This document shows, piece by piece, positions 53,514 to 62,434 of a DNA stretch of 64,000 nucleotides. The notes below the pieces were generated by a model. That model saw nothing but the letters and a program-made list of their open reading frames with translations, made no database searches and was not told the origin of the DNA. The stretch spans positions 3,162,001 to 3,226,000 of the forward strand of contig NZ_CP095757.1 in NCBI RefSeq assembly GCF_023093535.1, given 5' to 3'. Origin of the DNA: Halovivax limisalsi (lineage in GTDB: Archaea > Halobacteriota > Halobacteria > Halobacteriales > Natrialbaceae). A program made the translations under genes and the position numbers. Every line of letters begins with the position of its first letter. The stretch's first letter is position 1.

Positions 53514-54370
53514 GCGCCGACGGGCGCGCCGTCGAGACGGACTCGGCGATCGAGGCGGCGATCCGCGAGGGCTACCCGGCACTGATCCCCTACCTCACCG
53601 CGGGCGATCCAGACCTCGAGGCGACGAAGCGCTACGTCGAGGCGCTCGACCGCGGCGGCGCGGACGTGATCGAACTCGGCCTGCCGTTCTCGGAGCCGAT
53701 CGCGGAGGGGCCGACGATCCAGTCGGCGATCGCCCGCGCGCTCGAGGCGGGGACGACGCCCGACTCGTTCTTCGACCTCGTCGACTCGCTCGCGGTCGAG
53801 GCGCCGCTGGTCGTGATGACATACACCAACCTCCTGATGCAGTACGGCCCGGCCGATTCCGGCACCGACGTCACCCCGTTCGTCGAGCGGGCCGCCGCAG
53901 CCGGTCTCGACGGCGTGATCATCCCGGACCTGCCCGCGTCGGAAGCGGGGAGCGTGCGCGAAGCGTGCGAGGCCGCGGGGCTGGACCTGATCGCCATCGT
54001 GGCGCCGACGACCGAGGGCGAGCGCCTCGAGACGCTGCTCGCGACGACGAGCGGGTTCGCGTACGTCCAGGCGCGACTGGGGACGACCGGCGCGCGGACC
54101 GACGTCTCGACGGCGACCCACGAGAGCCTCGAACGCCTCGAGGACGCGGACGTCCCAGCGGCCGTCGGCTTCGGCGTGAGCGAACCCGAACACGCCCGCG
54201 AGATCGTCGCCGCCGGCGCCGACGGGGTCGTCGTCGGCAGCGCGCTGGTCGAGCTGGCGGCCGCGAGCGACGAGCCCGAACGCGACCTCCAAGCGACGGT
54301 GCGCGAACTCAAACGCGGGGCGGTTGCGGGCGCCGCGACGGATGCCACGGAGAGGCCAGACGATGAGTGA
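53510..54370 (+). CDS. trpA: Tryptophan synthase alpha subunit
   Basis: 286 residues. Cleaves indole-3-glycerol phosphate to indole for Trp[46 protein letters not shown] (catalytic Glu; the usual Asp of PxSDPxADG is Glu, SEP), [29 protein letters not shown], and [16 protein letters not shown] are present. The catalytic Asp position is in VIIPDLP. The 4-base overlap with trpB and a 36-base gap to the next gene suggest a four-gene transcript. Confidence 0.93.
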   Translation: MSADGRAVETDSAIEAAIREGYPALIPYLTAGDPDLEATKRYVEALDRGGADVIELGLPFSEPIAEGPTIQSAIARALEAGTTPDSFFDLVDSLAVEAPLVVMTYTNLLMQYGPADSGTDVTPFVERAAAAGLDGVIIPDLPASEAGSVREACEAAGLDLIAIVAPTTEGERLETLLATTSGFAYVQARLGTTGARTDVSTATHESLERLEDADVPAAVGFGVSEPEHAREIVAAGADGVVVGSALVELAAASDEPERDLQATVRELKRGAVAGAATDATERPDDE

Positions 54371-54406
54371 CCTGGCGACCAGAATCCGGCGAGGTGGTGA
54401 GCCTGC

Positions 54407-55195
54407 ATGACGATCGGACGCGACGCGCGACTCGACCGGCTCCGTACGGACGATCGGTACCTGATCGTCCCGATGGATCACGGCATCACCCTCGGCGCCG
54501 TTCGCGGGCTGGCCGACATCGAGTCGACCGTCGACGCCGTCACTCGCGGCGGCGCCGACGCCGTGCTGACCCAGAAGGGACTGGCCCCGCGGGTCCACCC
54601 GAACCGCAACGGCGCGGGCTACGTCGTCCACTGCAACGCCTCGACGGTCCTTGGCCCCGACAGCAACGACAAGCGCCGCACCTGCAGCGTCGAGGAGGCC
54701 GTCCGGGCGGGCGCCGACGCCGTCTCCTTCCACCTGAACGTCGGCTCGAACCACGAGCCCGACCAGCTGACCCAGCTGGCCGAGCTGACCGGCGACGCGG
54801 ATCGGCTGGGGATTCCCGTCCTCGCGATGGCCTACGCGCGCGGACCGGACCTCGAGGGCGACGAACCCGACGCGCTCGGCCACGCCGTCCGCCTCGCCGA
54901 GGAGGTCGGCGCCGACGTGGTCAAGACGGGCTACAGCGGCGACCCGGAGAGTTTCGAGTCGGTGATCGACGACACCGCGCTCCCGGTCGTGATCGCCGGG
55001 GGTTCCCGCGGGGACGACCGCGAAACGCTCGAGATGGTTCGGGGCGCGATGGACGCGGGCGCCGCGGGCGTGTCGATGGGCCGGTCGATCTTCCAGCACG
55101 ACGATCCCGGGGCGATCACGCGCGCGGTCTCGGCCGTGGTGCACAAGAATGTAGAAATAGATACCTCGTTAGAAAAGGTAGAAGTGAATCATTAG
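54407..55195 (+). CDS. 2-amino-3,7-dideoxy-D-threo-hept-6-ulosonate synthase
   Basis: 262-residue class I aldolase-like enzyme (AroA') that begins the archaeal route to 3-dehydroquinate. Motifs: LIVPMDHGITLGAV, AVLTQKGLAPRVHP (Schiff-base region begins here), VSFHLNVGSNHEPDQ, VLAMAYARGPDLEG, VVKTGYSGDPESF (Lys), VVIAGGSRGDDRETL and AGVSMGRSIFQHDDP. The last 16 codons (VHKNVEIDTSLEKVEVNH) use A/T-rich codons (ATA, TTA, GTA, AAT), in sharp contrast to the rest, although the residues still fit the family tail. It follows trpA and pairs with aroB' (60728) and aroD (62435). Confidence 0.92.
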   Translation: MTIGRDARLDRLRTDDRYLIVPMDHGITLGAVRGLADIESTVDAVTRGGADAVLTQKGLAPRVHPNRNGAGYVVHCNASTVLGPDSNDKRRTCSVEEAVRAGADAVSFHLNVGSNHEPDQLTQLAELTGDADRLGIPVLAMAYARGPDLEGDEPDALGHAVRLAEEVGADVVKTGYSGDPESFESVIDDTALPVVIAGGSRGDDRETLEMVRGAMDAGAAGVSMGRSIFQHDDPGAITRAVSAVVHKNVEIDTSLEKVEVNH

Positions 55196-55998
55196 ATGAC
55201 GAGTTAACGTTGCCACCTAATATTACGATTTCCACCGATACTGTCTAGTTCAGGGTGAGGAATGAGCAAATACTAGCGAGAAGACAACCGGTGACCTATC
55301 ACCCCACTCAGAGGTAACTTAGATGTGGATTATGACGGGGTAGGGAGAATATGTATACACCATTACCCGTCAAGATGTTTGGATTGATTTACACCGATGA
55401 ACTATTGGTTTGAGGAATCGTGGCCCGTGTTCGACTTATTCGCCTGAACCGTCCCTATAGAACAAACTGGAACTAACCGCACAAATATTCGGAGGATCAG
55501 AGCGATTCGCCGACGGATGCTTCATCGCGCGTCGAGGTCGACCAGAATCTTATTTAAAATGACGACGAATAGTCGTGGTTGTACACTGCGACCGACACTG
55601 AATTGAAGCTGTTACTCGAAATCAATATCTTCAACCGCCGATGGCCTTACCCCAAAGTAGCGCTTTTAGAGGGTTTAACCGAGAAACACGACATCGGCGA
55701 GATTACCATCAATACTTGCGGCTATCTAGCTGCCCACGCCACAAATGAAGTTGTTATCTCGCCAATATCGACCGACACATCTCGAAAAGTGGTCTGAAAC
55801 TATCTCAAGCAGGTCAACCGCTTTCAAACATTCTACGTGACAGTCCAGTCAACGCATGCCCCTAAATAAAAAGCTTCAGGCATCACACCAACCGAATTAA
55901 GCGATGATTGGCCGAACACCAGCCGAGAAGGCTCTGAACTAGACGGGGGCCATAGTTATCCTTCTATCAAGGCAGGAGAGTGATTATTTATTATGGGT
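55196..55998. other. A/T-rich gene-poor stretch with coding debris
   Basis: About 800 bases with much lower G+C than the rest of the window. The only coding-like text is a weak frame at 55579-55797 with further fragments after its stop (NYLKQVNRFQTFYVTVQSTH). No terminal inverted repeats, transposase or integrase motif could be recognised. It looks like eroded foreign DNA. Confidence 0.5.
55579..55797 (+). pseudogene. Possible gene remnant in the A/T-rich island
   Basis: 72-codon frame with a TTG start only: TATDTELKLLLEINIFNRRW, PYPKVALLEGLTEKHDIGEI, TINTCGYLAAHATNEVV. It looks protein-like (mixed composition, an HTH-like run), and after a TGA stop the same frame continues with NYLKQVNRFQTFYVTVQ before a second stop. 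This suggests a decayed gene of unknown family. Confidence 0.35.
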
Positions 55999-56844
55999 TT
56001 AATACTTAAAATCCCAATCGAAGAACATTTCCATGTCACGGATGTGGTAGGACGATGGGCCATCTGTGATGTCCATGGAGTATCCATTCACCGTATAGAT
56101 ATGTGGATCATTGGGATCCGGAGATCCAGCTGCATAATCATAGTAACTCGGATCACCGGGATGACCCCTGTCAAATTCATCGGTTTGAACACCATGGTTG
56201 GTCCAATAGCAAATGATGTTTTTGCCTGCTGGTATGCATGTTTGGAACTCTCCGTCTGATGGTATGCTCACTTCGGAAAGTGGCCCGTTTGCGTCCCAAA
56301 ATCCGAAGGCATACTCGCCACTTCCCTCCAATTCGAATTCTACATTGTGAATTGGATCTGGTTGAGTAACCATATTACAACTCTCTTTATCTTCTGGATT
56401 TGCCACAAGCTGCATCACTGCCTCACCATCTACTATAATTCCGTCCAGTATCCACTCATTTTCACTAACAAACCCATGAGCTTCCCCGTCATCAGCGTTA
56501 CCCCATAACATATCATGGTTTATCTGGTTATCATACGAAGAACCAGGTAGTCGCCTAACTTCCCGCATTCTTTCATTAAATACAATAGTAAATTCAGTAT
56601 TATCCTCTTTTCCTTCAAGAACGAATCCGTAGCACCCATTGAAGTCAGTGTTGGGATTTTCCCCGCCCTCATCAAGAGCAATGGCAGTATCCGACTCATC
56701 ATCAGGTTCGGCACTCCCCGTTGTAGACAATCCCGTTGCGGTAATGGCACTTGCAGCTACTGATTTGACAAAGATGCGTCGATTAGCCGAGGTGGCCAAA
56801 GTCCCCATTCTCTTCTCACTATTATTGCAATTTTCGTTGGACAT
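55999..56844 (-). CDS. Tat-exported protein of unknown function
   Basis: 281 residues, A/T-rich codons. N-terminus NRRIFVKSVAASAITATGLSTTGSA is a good Tat signal (RRxFVK). The mature part has Cys residues at several points (NGCYGFVLEGKEDN, ESCNMVTQPDP, FQTCIPAGKNIICYW) and a beta-rich pattern, ending ITDGPSSYHIRDMEMFFDWDFKY. The minus-strand GGTTTATACAC at 56870-56880 is a TATA-like box about 31 bases upstream. Only intact gene of the A/T-rich island; probably horizontally acquired. Function unknown. Confidence 0.7.
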   Translation of the reverse strand: MSNENCNNSEKRMGTLATSANRRIFVKSVAASAITATGLSTTGSAEPDDESDTAIALDEGGENPNTDFNGCYGFVLEGKEDNTEFTIVFNERMREVRRLPGSSYDNQINHDMLWGNADDGEAHGFVSENEWILDGIIVDGEAVMQLVANPEDKESCNMVTQPDPIHNVEFELEGSGEYAFGFWDANGPLSEVSIPSDGEFQTCIPAGKNIICYWTNHGVQTDEFDRGHPGDPSYYDYAAGSPDPNDPHIYTVNGYSMDITDGPSSYHIRDMEMFFDWDFKY

Positions 56845-57372
56845 TGCATTTTCTAAGAATATAATCGGGTGTATAAACCTTATGATATTACTCTTAATGA
56901 TTTTTATAGTCTATTTCGTTGAGTGTTTACCGGTTGCTATCATAGTAGTGGGCGAACTGTCAAGGAAACGCATTAATGAAATTCTGATGGCGCATCACGC
57001 CAAACTCGCCATCAACAACTATCGGGTTCCGACATCATCCACGTTGATCGACATCGGGGAGTTTCATGGGACAATTGCGATCTGCTACATTGAATTTGGC
57101 GTCCGATTGCCGTTGGGGTCCGAGTGAGCCCATTAATTCTGTCCATGTTCCACTTCTCGGCCCGTCAATGGCCAGTTGACTGGTACTTTCCTTCTCGCTT
57201 TACGGTGTCAGCAGTTGTGTCATCTTCGTATCTATCCTTCACGAAGTCATGTCGACAGACAATCTCCGAGTTAATTCAGTACGAAGTCGCTCTATCTGCT
57301 CCACGTCAGCAGGTGTTATTAATCTATTTCCGCTTCTCAATTATCATATTAATAGTTTAGCATCAGAGTATT
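56845..57372. other. A/T-rich stretch, no gene seen
   Basis: About 530 bases of low G+C. The frame on the plus strand at 56639-57127 largely mirrors the Tat-protein gene and then reads hydrophobic chance sequence. Segments such as 56950-57130 have mixed composition and may be remnants, but no family is recognisable on either strand. Confidence 0.45.
56870..56880 (-). promoter_or_regulatory. Predicted TATA box of the Tat-exported protein gene
   Basis: GGTTTATACAC on the minus strand, about 31 bases upstream of the ATG at 56844, fitting a leaderless start. Confidence 0.45.
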
Positions 57373-58311
57373 TTATAACAAACCTAATAAATCATTCACT
57401 ATACCTATCCCCGCACGCGCCACGTTCTCCGCGGCCAGGTCGACCGACGCGTCGGTACCCTCGAAACTCTCGTGAACGTGCTCGTCGGGCGCCGGCCGGT
57501 CGTAGTTCGCGACGGCCCGCAGGCTCAGGTAGCGATCGGCGGCGTCGAAGCGCGCGAGAGCCGTCGCCGTCGCGGCGTCTTCCATCTGCGTCGTCACGTA
57601 GGGGTCGATGCCGTAGGCCGCACAGAGCGACTCGACCTCGCGAGCGACGCTCGTTCCGTGCCAGAACTCGTCGCTGGTAATGGTCGGTCCGGCGCCGGTT
57701 CGGGGGCCGTGGTCCGGTGCAGCCGGGTAGCGGTCCTGGAACGCTCGCACGCGCTCGTTCACATGGAGCTCGAGGCCGCTCGTCGCCTCGCGTGCGCGCT
57801 CGACGAGGGTGGGATCGGGTTCGTGGAGCGAGCCCTCGGGTTCGTACGCGAGCGGTTCGACGGTGACGGGGCCGTCGCCCTGGTCGTCTGCTGACTCGGC
57901 GTCCGCCACTTCGTCCGGGTCCCAGCGGTGCTTGCGATCCCAGTCGAGGACCGCGTCCGCGACGAAGACGGATCCGAGCGACGCCCGTTCCGGCGGAGCG
58001 CCTGCGATCCCCGCAGAGATGACCGTCGTCGCGTCGAGATCGAGGCCGTCCGCACACCAGAGCGCGGCCACCGTCGTCGCCGCCGGCGCCTTCCCGAGAC
58101 CGGTCGTGGTGACCGCGACGCCGTCCTCGCTCAGGTAGAGCGGGCTCTCGGCGCCGGGGATCGTATAGGCCGCCCGGATGGAGAGCCGGTCGAGCCAGCG
58201 TCGGCGCTCGTCGAATGGCGGCTCGTACGTGACCGCGGGGAGGACGAGAACCGCGGGTTCCACCGCAGCGGTCGGGTCGAGCGGCCTCGGCGTCGGGAGC
58301 GAACCGGTCAT
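57373..58311 (-). CDS. Purine nucleoside permease/phosphorylase-like protein (NUP family)
   Basis: 312 residues. Matches the NUP type: AVLVLPAVTYEPPFDERRRWLDRL, ESPLYLSEDGVAVTTTGLGKAPAATTVAALW, VISAGIAGAPPERASLGSVFVADAVLDWDRKHRW, SDEFWHGTSVAREVESLCA, TTQMEDAATATALARF and LRAVANYDRPAPDE. The fold is that of nucleoside phosphorylases; in yeast the family is linked to nucleoside transport. No signal or helices here, so a cytoplasmic phosphorylase is more likely. Its last dozen codons (GIGIVNDLLGLL) are A/T-rich (ATA, TTA, AAT). Confidence 0.82.
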   Translation of the reverse strand: MTGSLPTPRPLDPTAAVEPAVLVLPAVTYEPPFDERRRWLDRLSIRAAYTIPGAESPLYLSEDGVAVTTTGLGKAPAATTVAALWCADGLDLDATTVISAGIAGAPPERASLGSVFVADAVLDWDRKHRWDPDEVADAESADDQGDGPVTVEPLAYEPEGSLHEPDPTLVERAREATSGLELHVNERVRAFQDRYPAAPDHGPRTGAGPTITSDEFWHGTSVAREVESLCAAYGIDPYVTTQMEDAATATALARFDAADRYLSLRAVANYDRPAPDEHVHESFEGTDASVDLAAENVARAGIGIVNDLLGLL

Positions 58312-58371
58312 ACCTGCGCCAGATGCGGGCCGGCGTCGAAAACGTGGCGGTCGGAATCGCGGACCGTAACC

Positions 58372-59103
58372 GTGACGGACCCGCCCTGCGTGGTCGGCCC
58401 TGTGACGCGCGAATCGGCCTCGACCGACGAAACGGCCGGCTCGTCGGGTCGCGACAGCGGCGACGTCGTCCCGCCGGAGACCGATCGGCAAGACGAGGCC
58501 GATATCGGCGGCGGTCGGTCGACGGACGCATCAGAGCGGGCCGAAACTCGCACGGAACCGACGGACGAAGAAATCCTCGCGCACGCCCGCGTTCACGCGA
58601 GATCGGTCGCCGACGAGATCGACGTCGACCTCGACGCGCTCGAGTGGGCCGTCTCGGCGCGGGCGAAGCGTCGGGCGGGCGTCTGCAAGTGGGACGCCGA
58701 CGATGCGGTGGCGACGATCGTCCTCTCGCGACGGGCGTACGAGACCTACGACCGGGCGTCGTTCGAGGCCGTCGTCAGGCACGAACTCATCCACGCCTGG
58801 GAGTTCCAGACGTTCGGCGAGTCGGATCACGGCGCGCGGTTTCGCGAGGTGGCAGACCGCCTGAACGTCTCGATCCACTGCGATTCGTTCACCGATCCGC
58901 GCTACCGACTACGGTGTCGCGCCGGCGACTGCGACTGGTCGCTCGATCGCCACCGCGCCTCGAAACCGATCAAGGACCCCAAACGGTACCGCTGCGGCGA
59001 CTGCGGCGGCGACCTGTTCGTCGAACACGTCGCGAGCGGGCGCACCTGGACGTCCGCCGCGGGCTACGAGAGTACTCGCTCGACGCTCGGCGCCGACTGG
59101 TAG
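58372..59103 (+). CDS. SprT-like zinc metalloprotease domain protein
   Basis: About 243 residues with GTG start (other GTGs at 58387 and 58396 are possible). After an acidic disordered first 65 residues comes a SprT-like domain with the zinc motif RHELIHAWEF (HExxH) and a downstream GARFREVADRLN, then a zinc ribbon (CRAGDCDWS...YRCGDCGGDLF). This resembles the Spartan/SprT group that digests DNA-protein crosslinks in eukaryotes. Divergent from the NUP gene with a 60-base gap. Confidence 0.8.
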   Translation: MTDPPCVVGPVTRESASTDETAGSSGRDSGDVVPPETDRQDEADIGGGRSTDASERAETRTEPTDEEILAHARVHARSVADEIDVDLDALEWAVSARAKRRAGVCKWDADDAVATIVLSRRAYETYDRASFEAVVRHELIHAWEFQTFGESDHGARFREVADRLNVSIHCDSFTDPRYRLRCRAGDCDWSLDRHRASKPIKDPKRYRCGDCGGDLFVEHVASGRTWTSAAGYESTRSTLGADW

Positions 59104-59233
59104 GGACGGTCCGTGTAGCCGAGCGCGTCCCGGCGCCGTCGATTCCGGCGCCAACGCTTCCTGCCGGCCGCTCCCGACGCGCGGGGCGACCCCATTCGCC
59201 GGCCTTTATCGGGATCCGCTCGAAACGGCGGGT

Positions 59234-59815
59234 ATGGGACTACTCGATCGGTTACGGGGTGAGGAATCGGGCGTCTGCAAGTTCTACTACGACCCCGACG
59301 ACGTCGTCTTCACCGTCTCGACTGACACCCACGTGATCGCCTACGCGGTCGCGATCTCCGACGCCGAGTGTCGGGCCCTCAGGGAGCTGCTCGAGGCAGA
59401 CGACGCGGCCGGGGACCGCGAAGCGTCCCTCACGCAGGCGATCGGGGGCGCGCTCGACGACGAGGCGGCCGACCCGGAGCGGATCGCCGCCCGCGTGAAC
59501 CGACCCAGACACGTCGCCGAGGGGCTCTGTACGCACTGGGAGTCGCTGCTCGACGACGATCCGGACGTCGTCTACCTGCCCCTCGGTGCGGTGGGCGAGC
59601 TGGCCGCCTACGTCGAGACGGTCCGCGCCCGCGACGAGCGCGAGGAGGACGCGTTCGCCCTGCCCGAGTCGTTCGAGACCGTCGCCTCGTTGCTGGTTCG
59701 GCTCAATGAAACGACGGATCGGGCTGAGAACCGGGTCGTGGTCCACCGCGATCGATTGCCGTCACCCGACGGTCACAGCACGGACGAGAGCCCGTCGAGC
59801 GAGGCGAACTCGTAG
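59234..59815 (+). CDS. Hypothetical haloarchaeal protein
   Basis: 193 residues, soluble, acidic: MGLLDRLRGEESGVCKFYYDPDDVVFTVSTDTHVIAYAVAISDAE, helical middle, and a C-terminal DERLPSPDG-type tail rich in Ser/Glu. No family recognised. Its stop lies 43 bases inside the end of the convergent HAD gene, so the two 3' ends overlap. High G+C third positions in both frames make the exact end plausible. Confidence 0.65.
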   Translation: MGLLDRLRGEESGVCKFYYDPDDVVFTVSTDTHVIAYAVAISDAECRALRELLEADDAAGDREASLTQAIGGALDDEAADPERIAARVNRPRHVAEGLCTHWESLLDDDPDVVYLPLGAVGELAAYVETVRARDEREEDAFALPESFETVASLLVRLNETTDRAENRVVVHRDRLPSPDGHSTDESPSSEANS

Positions 59816-60462
59816 GTCGGGCGGTGGGTCGAGTCCGCCTCCTCGATCTGATCGGCCCCCGCGGGCGGCGAGAGCCAGGCCGAATCCATCCCGGCGGCGT
59901 TGGCGCCGGCGACGTCCGCGTAGACGGTGTCGCCGACGTGGATGGTCCGTTCCGGCTCCGTTCCCAGCCCCGCGAGGGCCCGTTCGAACGGGATCGGATC
60001 GGGTTTCGGCGGCACGCCGGCGTCCGGGTCGACGAAGACCGACTCGTCGAACGCGTCGGCGATCCCGAGCGTCTCGAGTTTTTGTGACTGCGTCTCCCGG
60101 CTGCCGTTCGTGATCAACCCGACCGCGTCGGCTCGGTCCCGCGCGCGCTCGATGATCGACTCGGCCCCGTCGCGGAACGCGACGGCGGCTGGGTCGGAGG
60201 CGTCGAGGTACGCCTCGGCCAGCGGCCGGGAGTGGGCGGGATCGACCCCGGCGTCGGTCGCGGCGCGTTCGAAGAGGTTCCGGTGGAACTCGAGATCGGT
60301 CGTCGCGTCGGCGACCTCCGGGACGAGCGCGGAGAGGTCGTCGTACCCGCAGAAGGGTTCGCAACCGACCCGGTCGAACGCGCTCGCGAGGACGGCCTCC
60401 GCGTCCTGCGTCGAGACGCACAGCGTCCGATCCAGGTCGAAACAGACCGCGTCGTATCGCAT
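59773..60462 (-). CDS. HAD family hydrolase
   Basis: 229 residues. HAD motifs: CFDLDRTLC (nucleophile Asp, motif I), LITNGSRETQSQKLETLG (motif II Thr), KPDPIPFERAL (motif III Lys) and IHVGDTVYADVAGANAAGM (motif IV). Cap region between residues about 15 and 85. Similar to phosphoglycolate phosphatase or pyrimidine nucleotidase types; substrate not predictable. Convergent overlap of 43 bases with the neighbouring gene. Confidence 0.88.
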   Translation of the reverse strand: MRYDAVCFDLDRTLCVSTQDAEAVLASAFDRVGCEPFCGYDDLSALVPEVADATTDLEFHRNLFERAATDAGVDPAHSRPLAEAYLDASDPAAVAFRDGAESIIERARDRADAVGLITNGSRETQSQKLETLGIADAFDESVFVDPDAGVPPKPDPIPFERALAGLGTEPERTIHVGDTVYADVAGANAAGMDSAWLSPPAGADQIEEADSTHRPTYEFASLDGLSSVL

Positions 60463-60727
60463 CGAACGTTCGTAGGCCGGTCACCGTCCTTACCGTTTCG
60501 GGAGACGCGTTACCACACCTCGTTCTGCAGGTACGGTCGCCCACCCGTTTCTACAGACGCGTTCTCACGCCCGGTTCAGCAAACCAGTTCCGCGGGGAAG
60601 ATGGGGTCACCGCGCCAGCCGGGCGAGCGGGCGCGCGGGTCGGCCGGGTTTCGTCGGCCATTCCCGACCCCCGGCAACGGTCAGTCGTTCCGCCACGTTC
60701 AAGCCGGTACCGCGAGAGGGTCGAGGT

Positions 60728-61906
60728 ATGACGAGAGCTGTCTGGGTCAAGGCCGACGACAGCGTCGGCGACTGGGACGACCGGCGCGAACGCGTGACGG
60801 CCGCCCTCGAGGCGGGGGCGGACTGGGTGCTGGTCGACGAAGCGGACGTCGAGCGCGTCCGCGAACTCGGCGAGATCAACGTCGCCGCCTTCCGCACCGA
60901 CGGCGACGTCTCGCTGATCGACGACGCCGAGGCCGACGGGACGGCCGGCAGTCCCGACGTCGCGGTCGTCGGCAAGAACGGCGAAGGTGACGGCACGGTC
61001 GATCTCCCCGGGGACTTCTCGGGGTCGGCCGACCTCTCGACGCTCCGGCGGGATCGGCCCGTCCCAGCCGGGGCGTACGTCCGCATCCTGAACGAAGACT
61101 ACGAGGCCTTCGCCGAGGCGGCCGCGGCCGAAGCCGAGTACACGATCGTCATCGGCGAGGACTGGACGATCATCCCGCTCGAGAACCTGATCGCGCGCAT
61201 CGGCGAGGAGACCGAGCTCGTCGCGGGCGTCACGAACGCCGAGGAGGCCCGCACCGCCTTCGAGACGCTCGAACTCGGGGCCGACGCCGTCCTCCTCGAC
61301 AGCGCCGACCCCGACGAGATCCGCCGGACCGTCGAAGTCAGGGACGAGACCGACCGCGAGACGCTCGACCTGGAGTGGGCGACGGTCCGGTCGATCGAGC
61401 AGATCGGCTCCGCCGATCGCGTCTGCGTCGACACGGGGAGCCTGATGGACGACGACGAGGGGATGCTCGTCGGCTCGATGTCCCGCGGGCTCGTCTTCGT
61501 CCAGGCGGAGACGGCCGACTCACCCTACGTCGCCGCTCGCCCCTTCCGCGTCAACGCGGGCGCCGTCCACGCCTACGTCCGCACGCCCGGCGGTGAGACG
61601 AAGTACCTCTCCGAGCTCTCGAGCGGCGACGCCGTCCAGGTGGTCGACCGCGACGGCGGGACCCGCGAGGCGATCGTCGGCCGGGTCAAGATCGAACAGC
61701 GCCCCATGTTCCGCGTGGCGCTCGAAACCGAGTCGGGCGACCGCGTCGAAACCCTGTTGCAGAACGCGGAGACGGTCTCGGTCGCCACGCCCGAGGGGCG
61801 CACGGCCGTCACCGACCTCGAGACCGGCGACGAGATCGCCCTCTACTACGAGGAGACCGCGCGACACTTCGGCGAGGCGGTCGAGGAACAGATCATCGAG
61901 AAGTAG
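60728..61906 (+). CDS. 3-dehydroquinate synthase II (AroB')
   Basis: 392 residues. Archaeal enzyme that oxidatively deaminates and cyclises the product of the AroA' enzyme to 3-dehydroquinate. Starts TRAVWVKADDSVGDWDDRRERVTAALEAGADWVLV; continues with YTIVIGEDWTIIPLENLIARI, VCVDTGSLMDDDEGMLVGSMSRGLVFVQAE, RPFRVNAGAVHAYVRTPGGETKYLSELSSGD and VETLLQNAETVSVATPEG. With AroA' (54407) and AroD (62435) it covers the first three steps of the archaeal shikimate route in this window. Confidence 0.93.
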   Translation: MTRAVWVKADDSVGDWDDRRERVTAALEAGADWVLVDEADVERVRELGEINVAAFRTDGDVSLIDDAEADGTAGSPDVAVVGKNGEGDGTVDLPGDFSGSADLSTLRRDRPVPAGAYVRILNEDYEAFAEAAAAEAEYTIVIGEDWTIIPLENLIARIGEETELVAGVTNAEEARTAFETLELGADAVLLDSADPDEIRRTVEVRDETDRETLDLEWATVRSIEQIGSADRVCVDTGSLMDDDEGMLVGSMSRGLVFVQAETADSPYVAARPFRVNAGAVHAYVRTPGGETKYLSELSSGDAVQVVDRDGGTREAIVGRVKIEQRPMFRVALETESGDRVETLLQNAETVSVATPEGRTAVTDLETGDEIALYYEETARHFGEAVEEQIIEK

Positions 61907-61953
61907 CGGCGGCCGACGCGTTCGGTGCGCCCGATTGCAAGCCCCGCGATCGG

Positions 61954-62403
61954 TCAGACGGGCGGCTGGTCGGGCTCCTCGTCCAGTCGCGTCGTACACC
62001 AGTGACAGAACGTCAGGTCGTCGTCGAGCGGCTTTCCGCAGTGGGGACAGGAGGGCGTCGCCTCACCTGACTCCGGCTCGCCCGTGAGTTGCAGCCCCCG
62101 CATCCCCGCGTGAATCGCGGCGAACAGGGCGAGAAACGACAGGGTAAATTGCTCGAGCAGACCCGTGTTCGCCTCGATCGTCGCCGAGACCTCGGTGGAG
62201 AAGGCCCGGTACTGTGCCACGCTCGAGATCTGTGAGTCGCTCGCGAGCGCCGCGAGTTCGTCGACGGGCAGCAGCAGGGCAATAGAGAGGACGAAGAGCG
62301 TCCCGAAGAGAAACGCCTGTACCCAGTCGCGAAGGAGCGCGTGCCCACTCCCCGGAAAGACGAGCGAAAGGGCGGCGGCCGCCAGGGCGCGGATCCAGCT
62401 CAT
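61954..62403 (-). CDS. Membrane protein with C-terminal zinc ribbon
   Basis: 149 residues. Three hydrophobic helices in the first 105 residues (LAAAALSLVFPGSGHALL; AFLFGTLFVLSIALLLPV; FTLSFLALFAAIHAGMRGL), then a cytoplasmic zinc ribbon CPHCGKPL...CHWCTTRL. Common haloarchaeal layout, function unknown. Located 31 bases after the aroD start region, on the same strand and downstream of aroD. Confidence 0.72.
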   Translation of the reverse strand: MSWIRALAAAALSLVFPGSGHALLRDWVQAFLFGTLFVLSIALLLPVDELAALASDSQISSVAQYRAFSTEVSATIEANTGLLEQFTLSFLALFAAIHAGMRGLQLTGEPESGEATPSCPHCGKPLDDDLTFCHWCTTRLDEEPDQPPV

Positions 62404-62434
62404 CGGCAGTGGTTGCCGTTCTCACTCGAAGGGG

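Noticed and set aside
56639-57127. Plus-strand frame of 162 codons in the A/T-rich island
   Set aside because: Its first half is antisense to the Tat-exported gene and its second half has no recognisable domain.
55196-57372. Insertion sequence or integrated plasmid in the A/T-rich island
   Set aside because: I could not find a transposase, integrase, terminal inverted repeats or a target-site duplication; only composition supports foreign origin.
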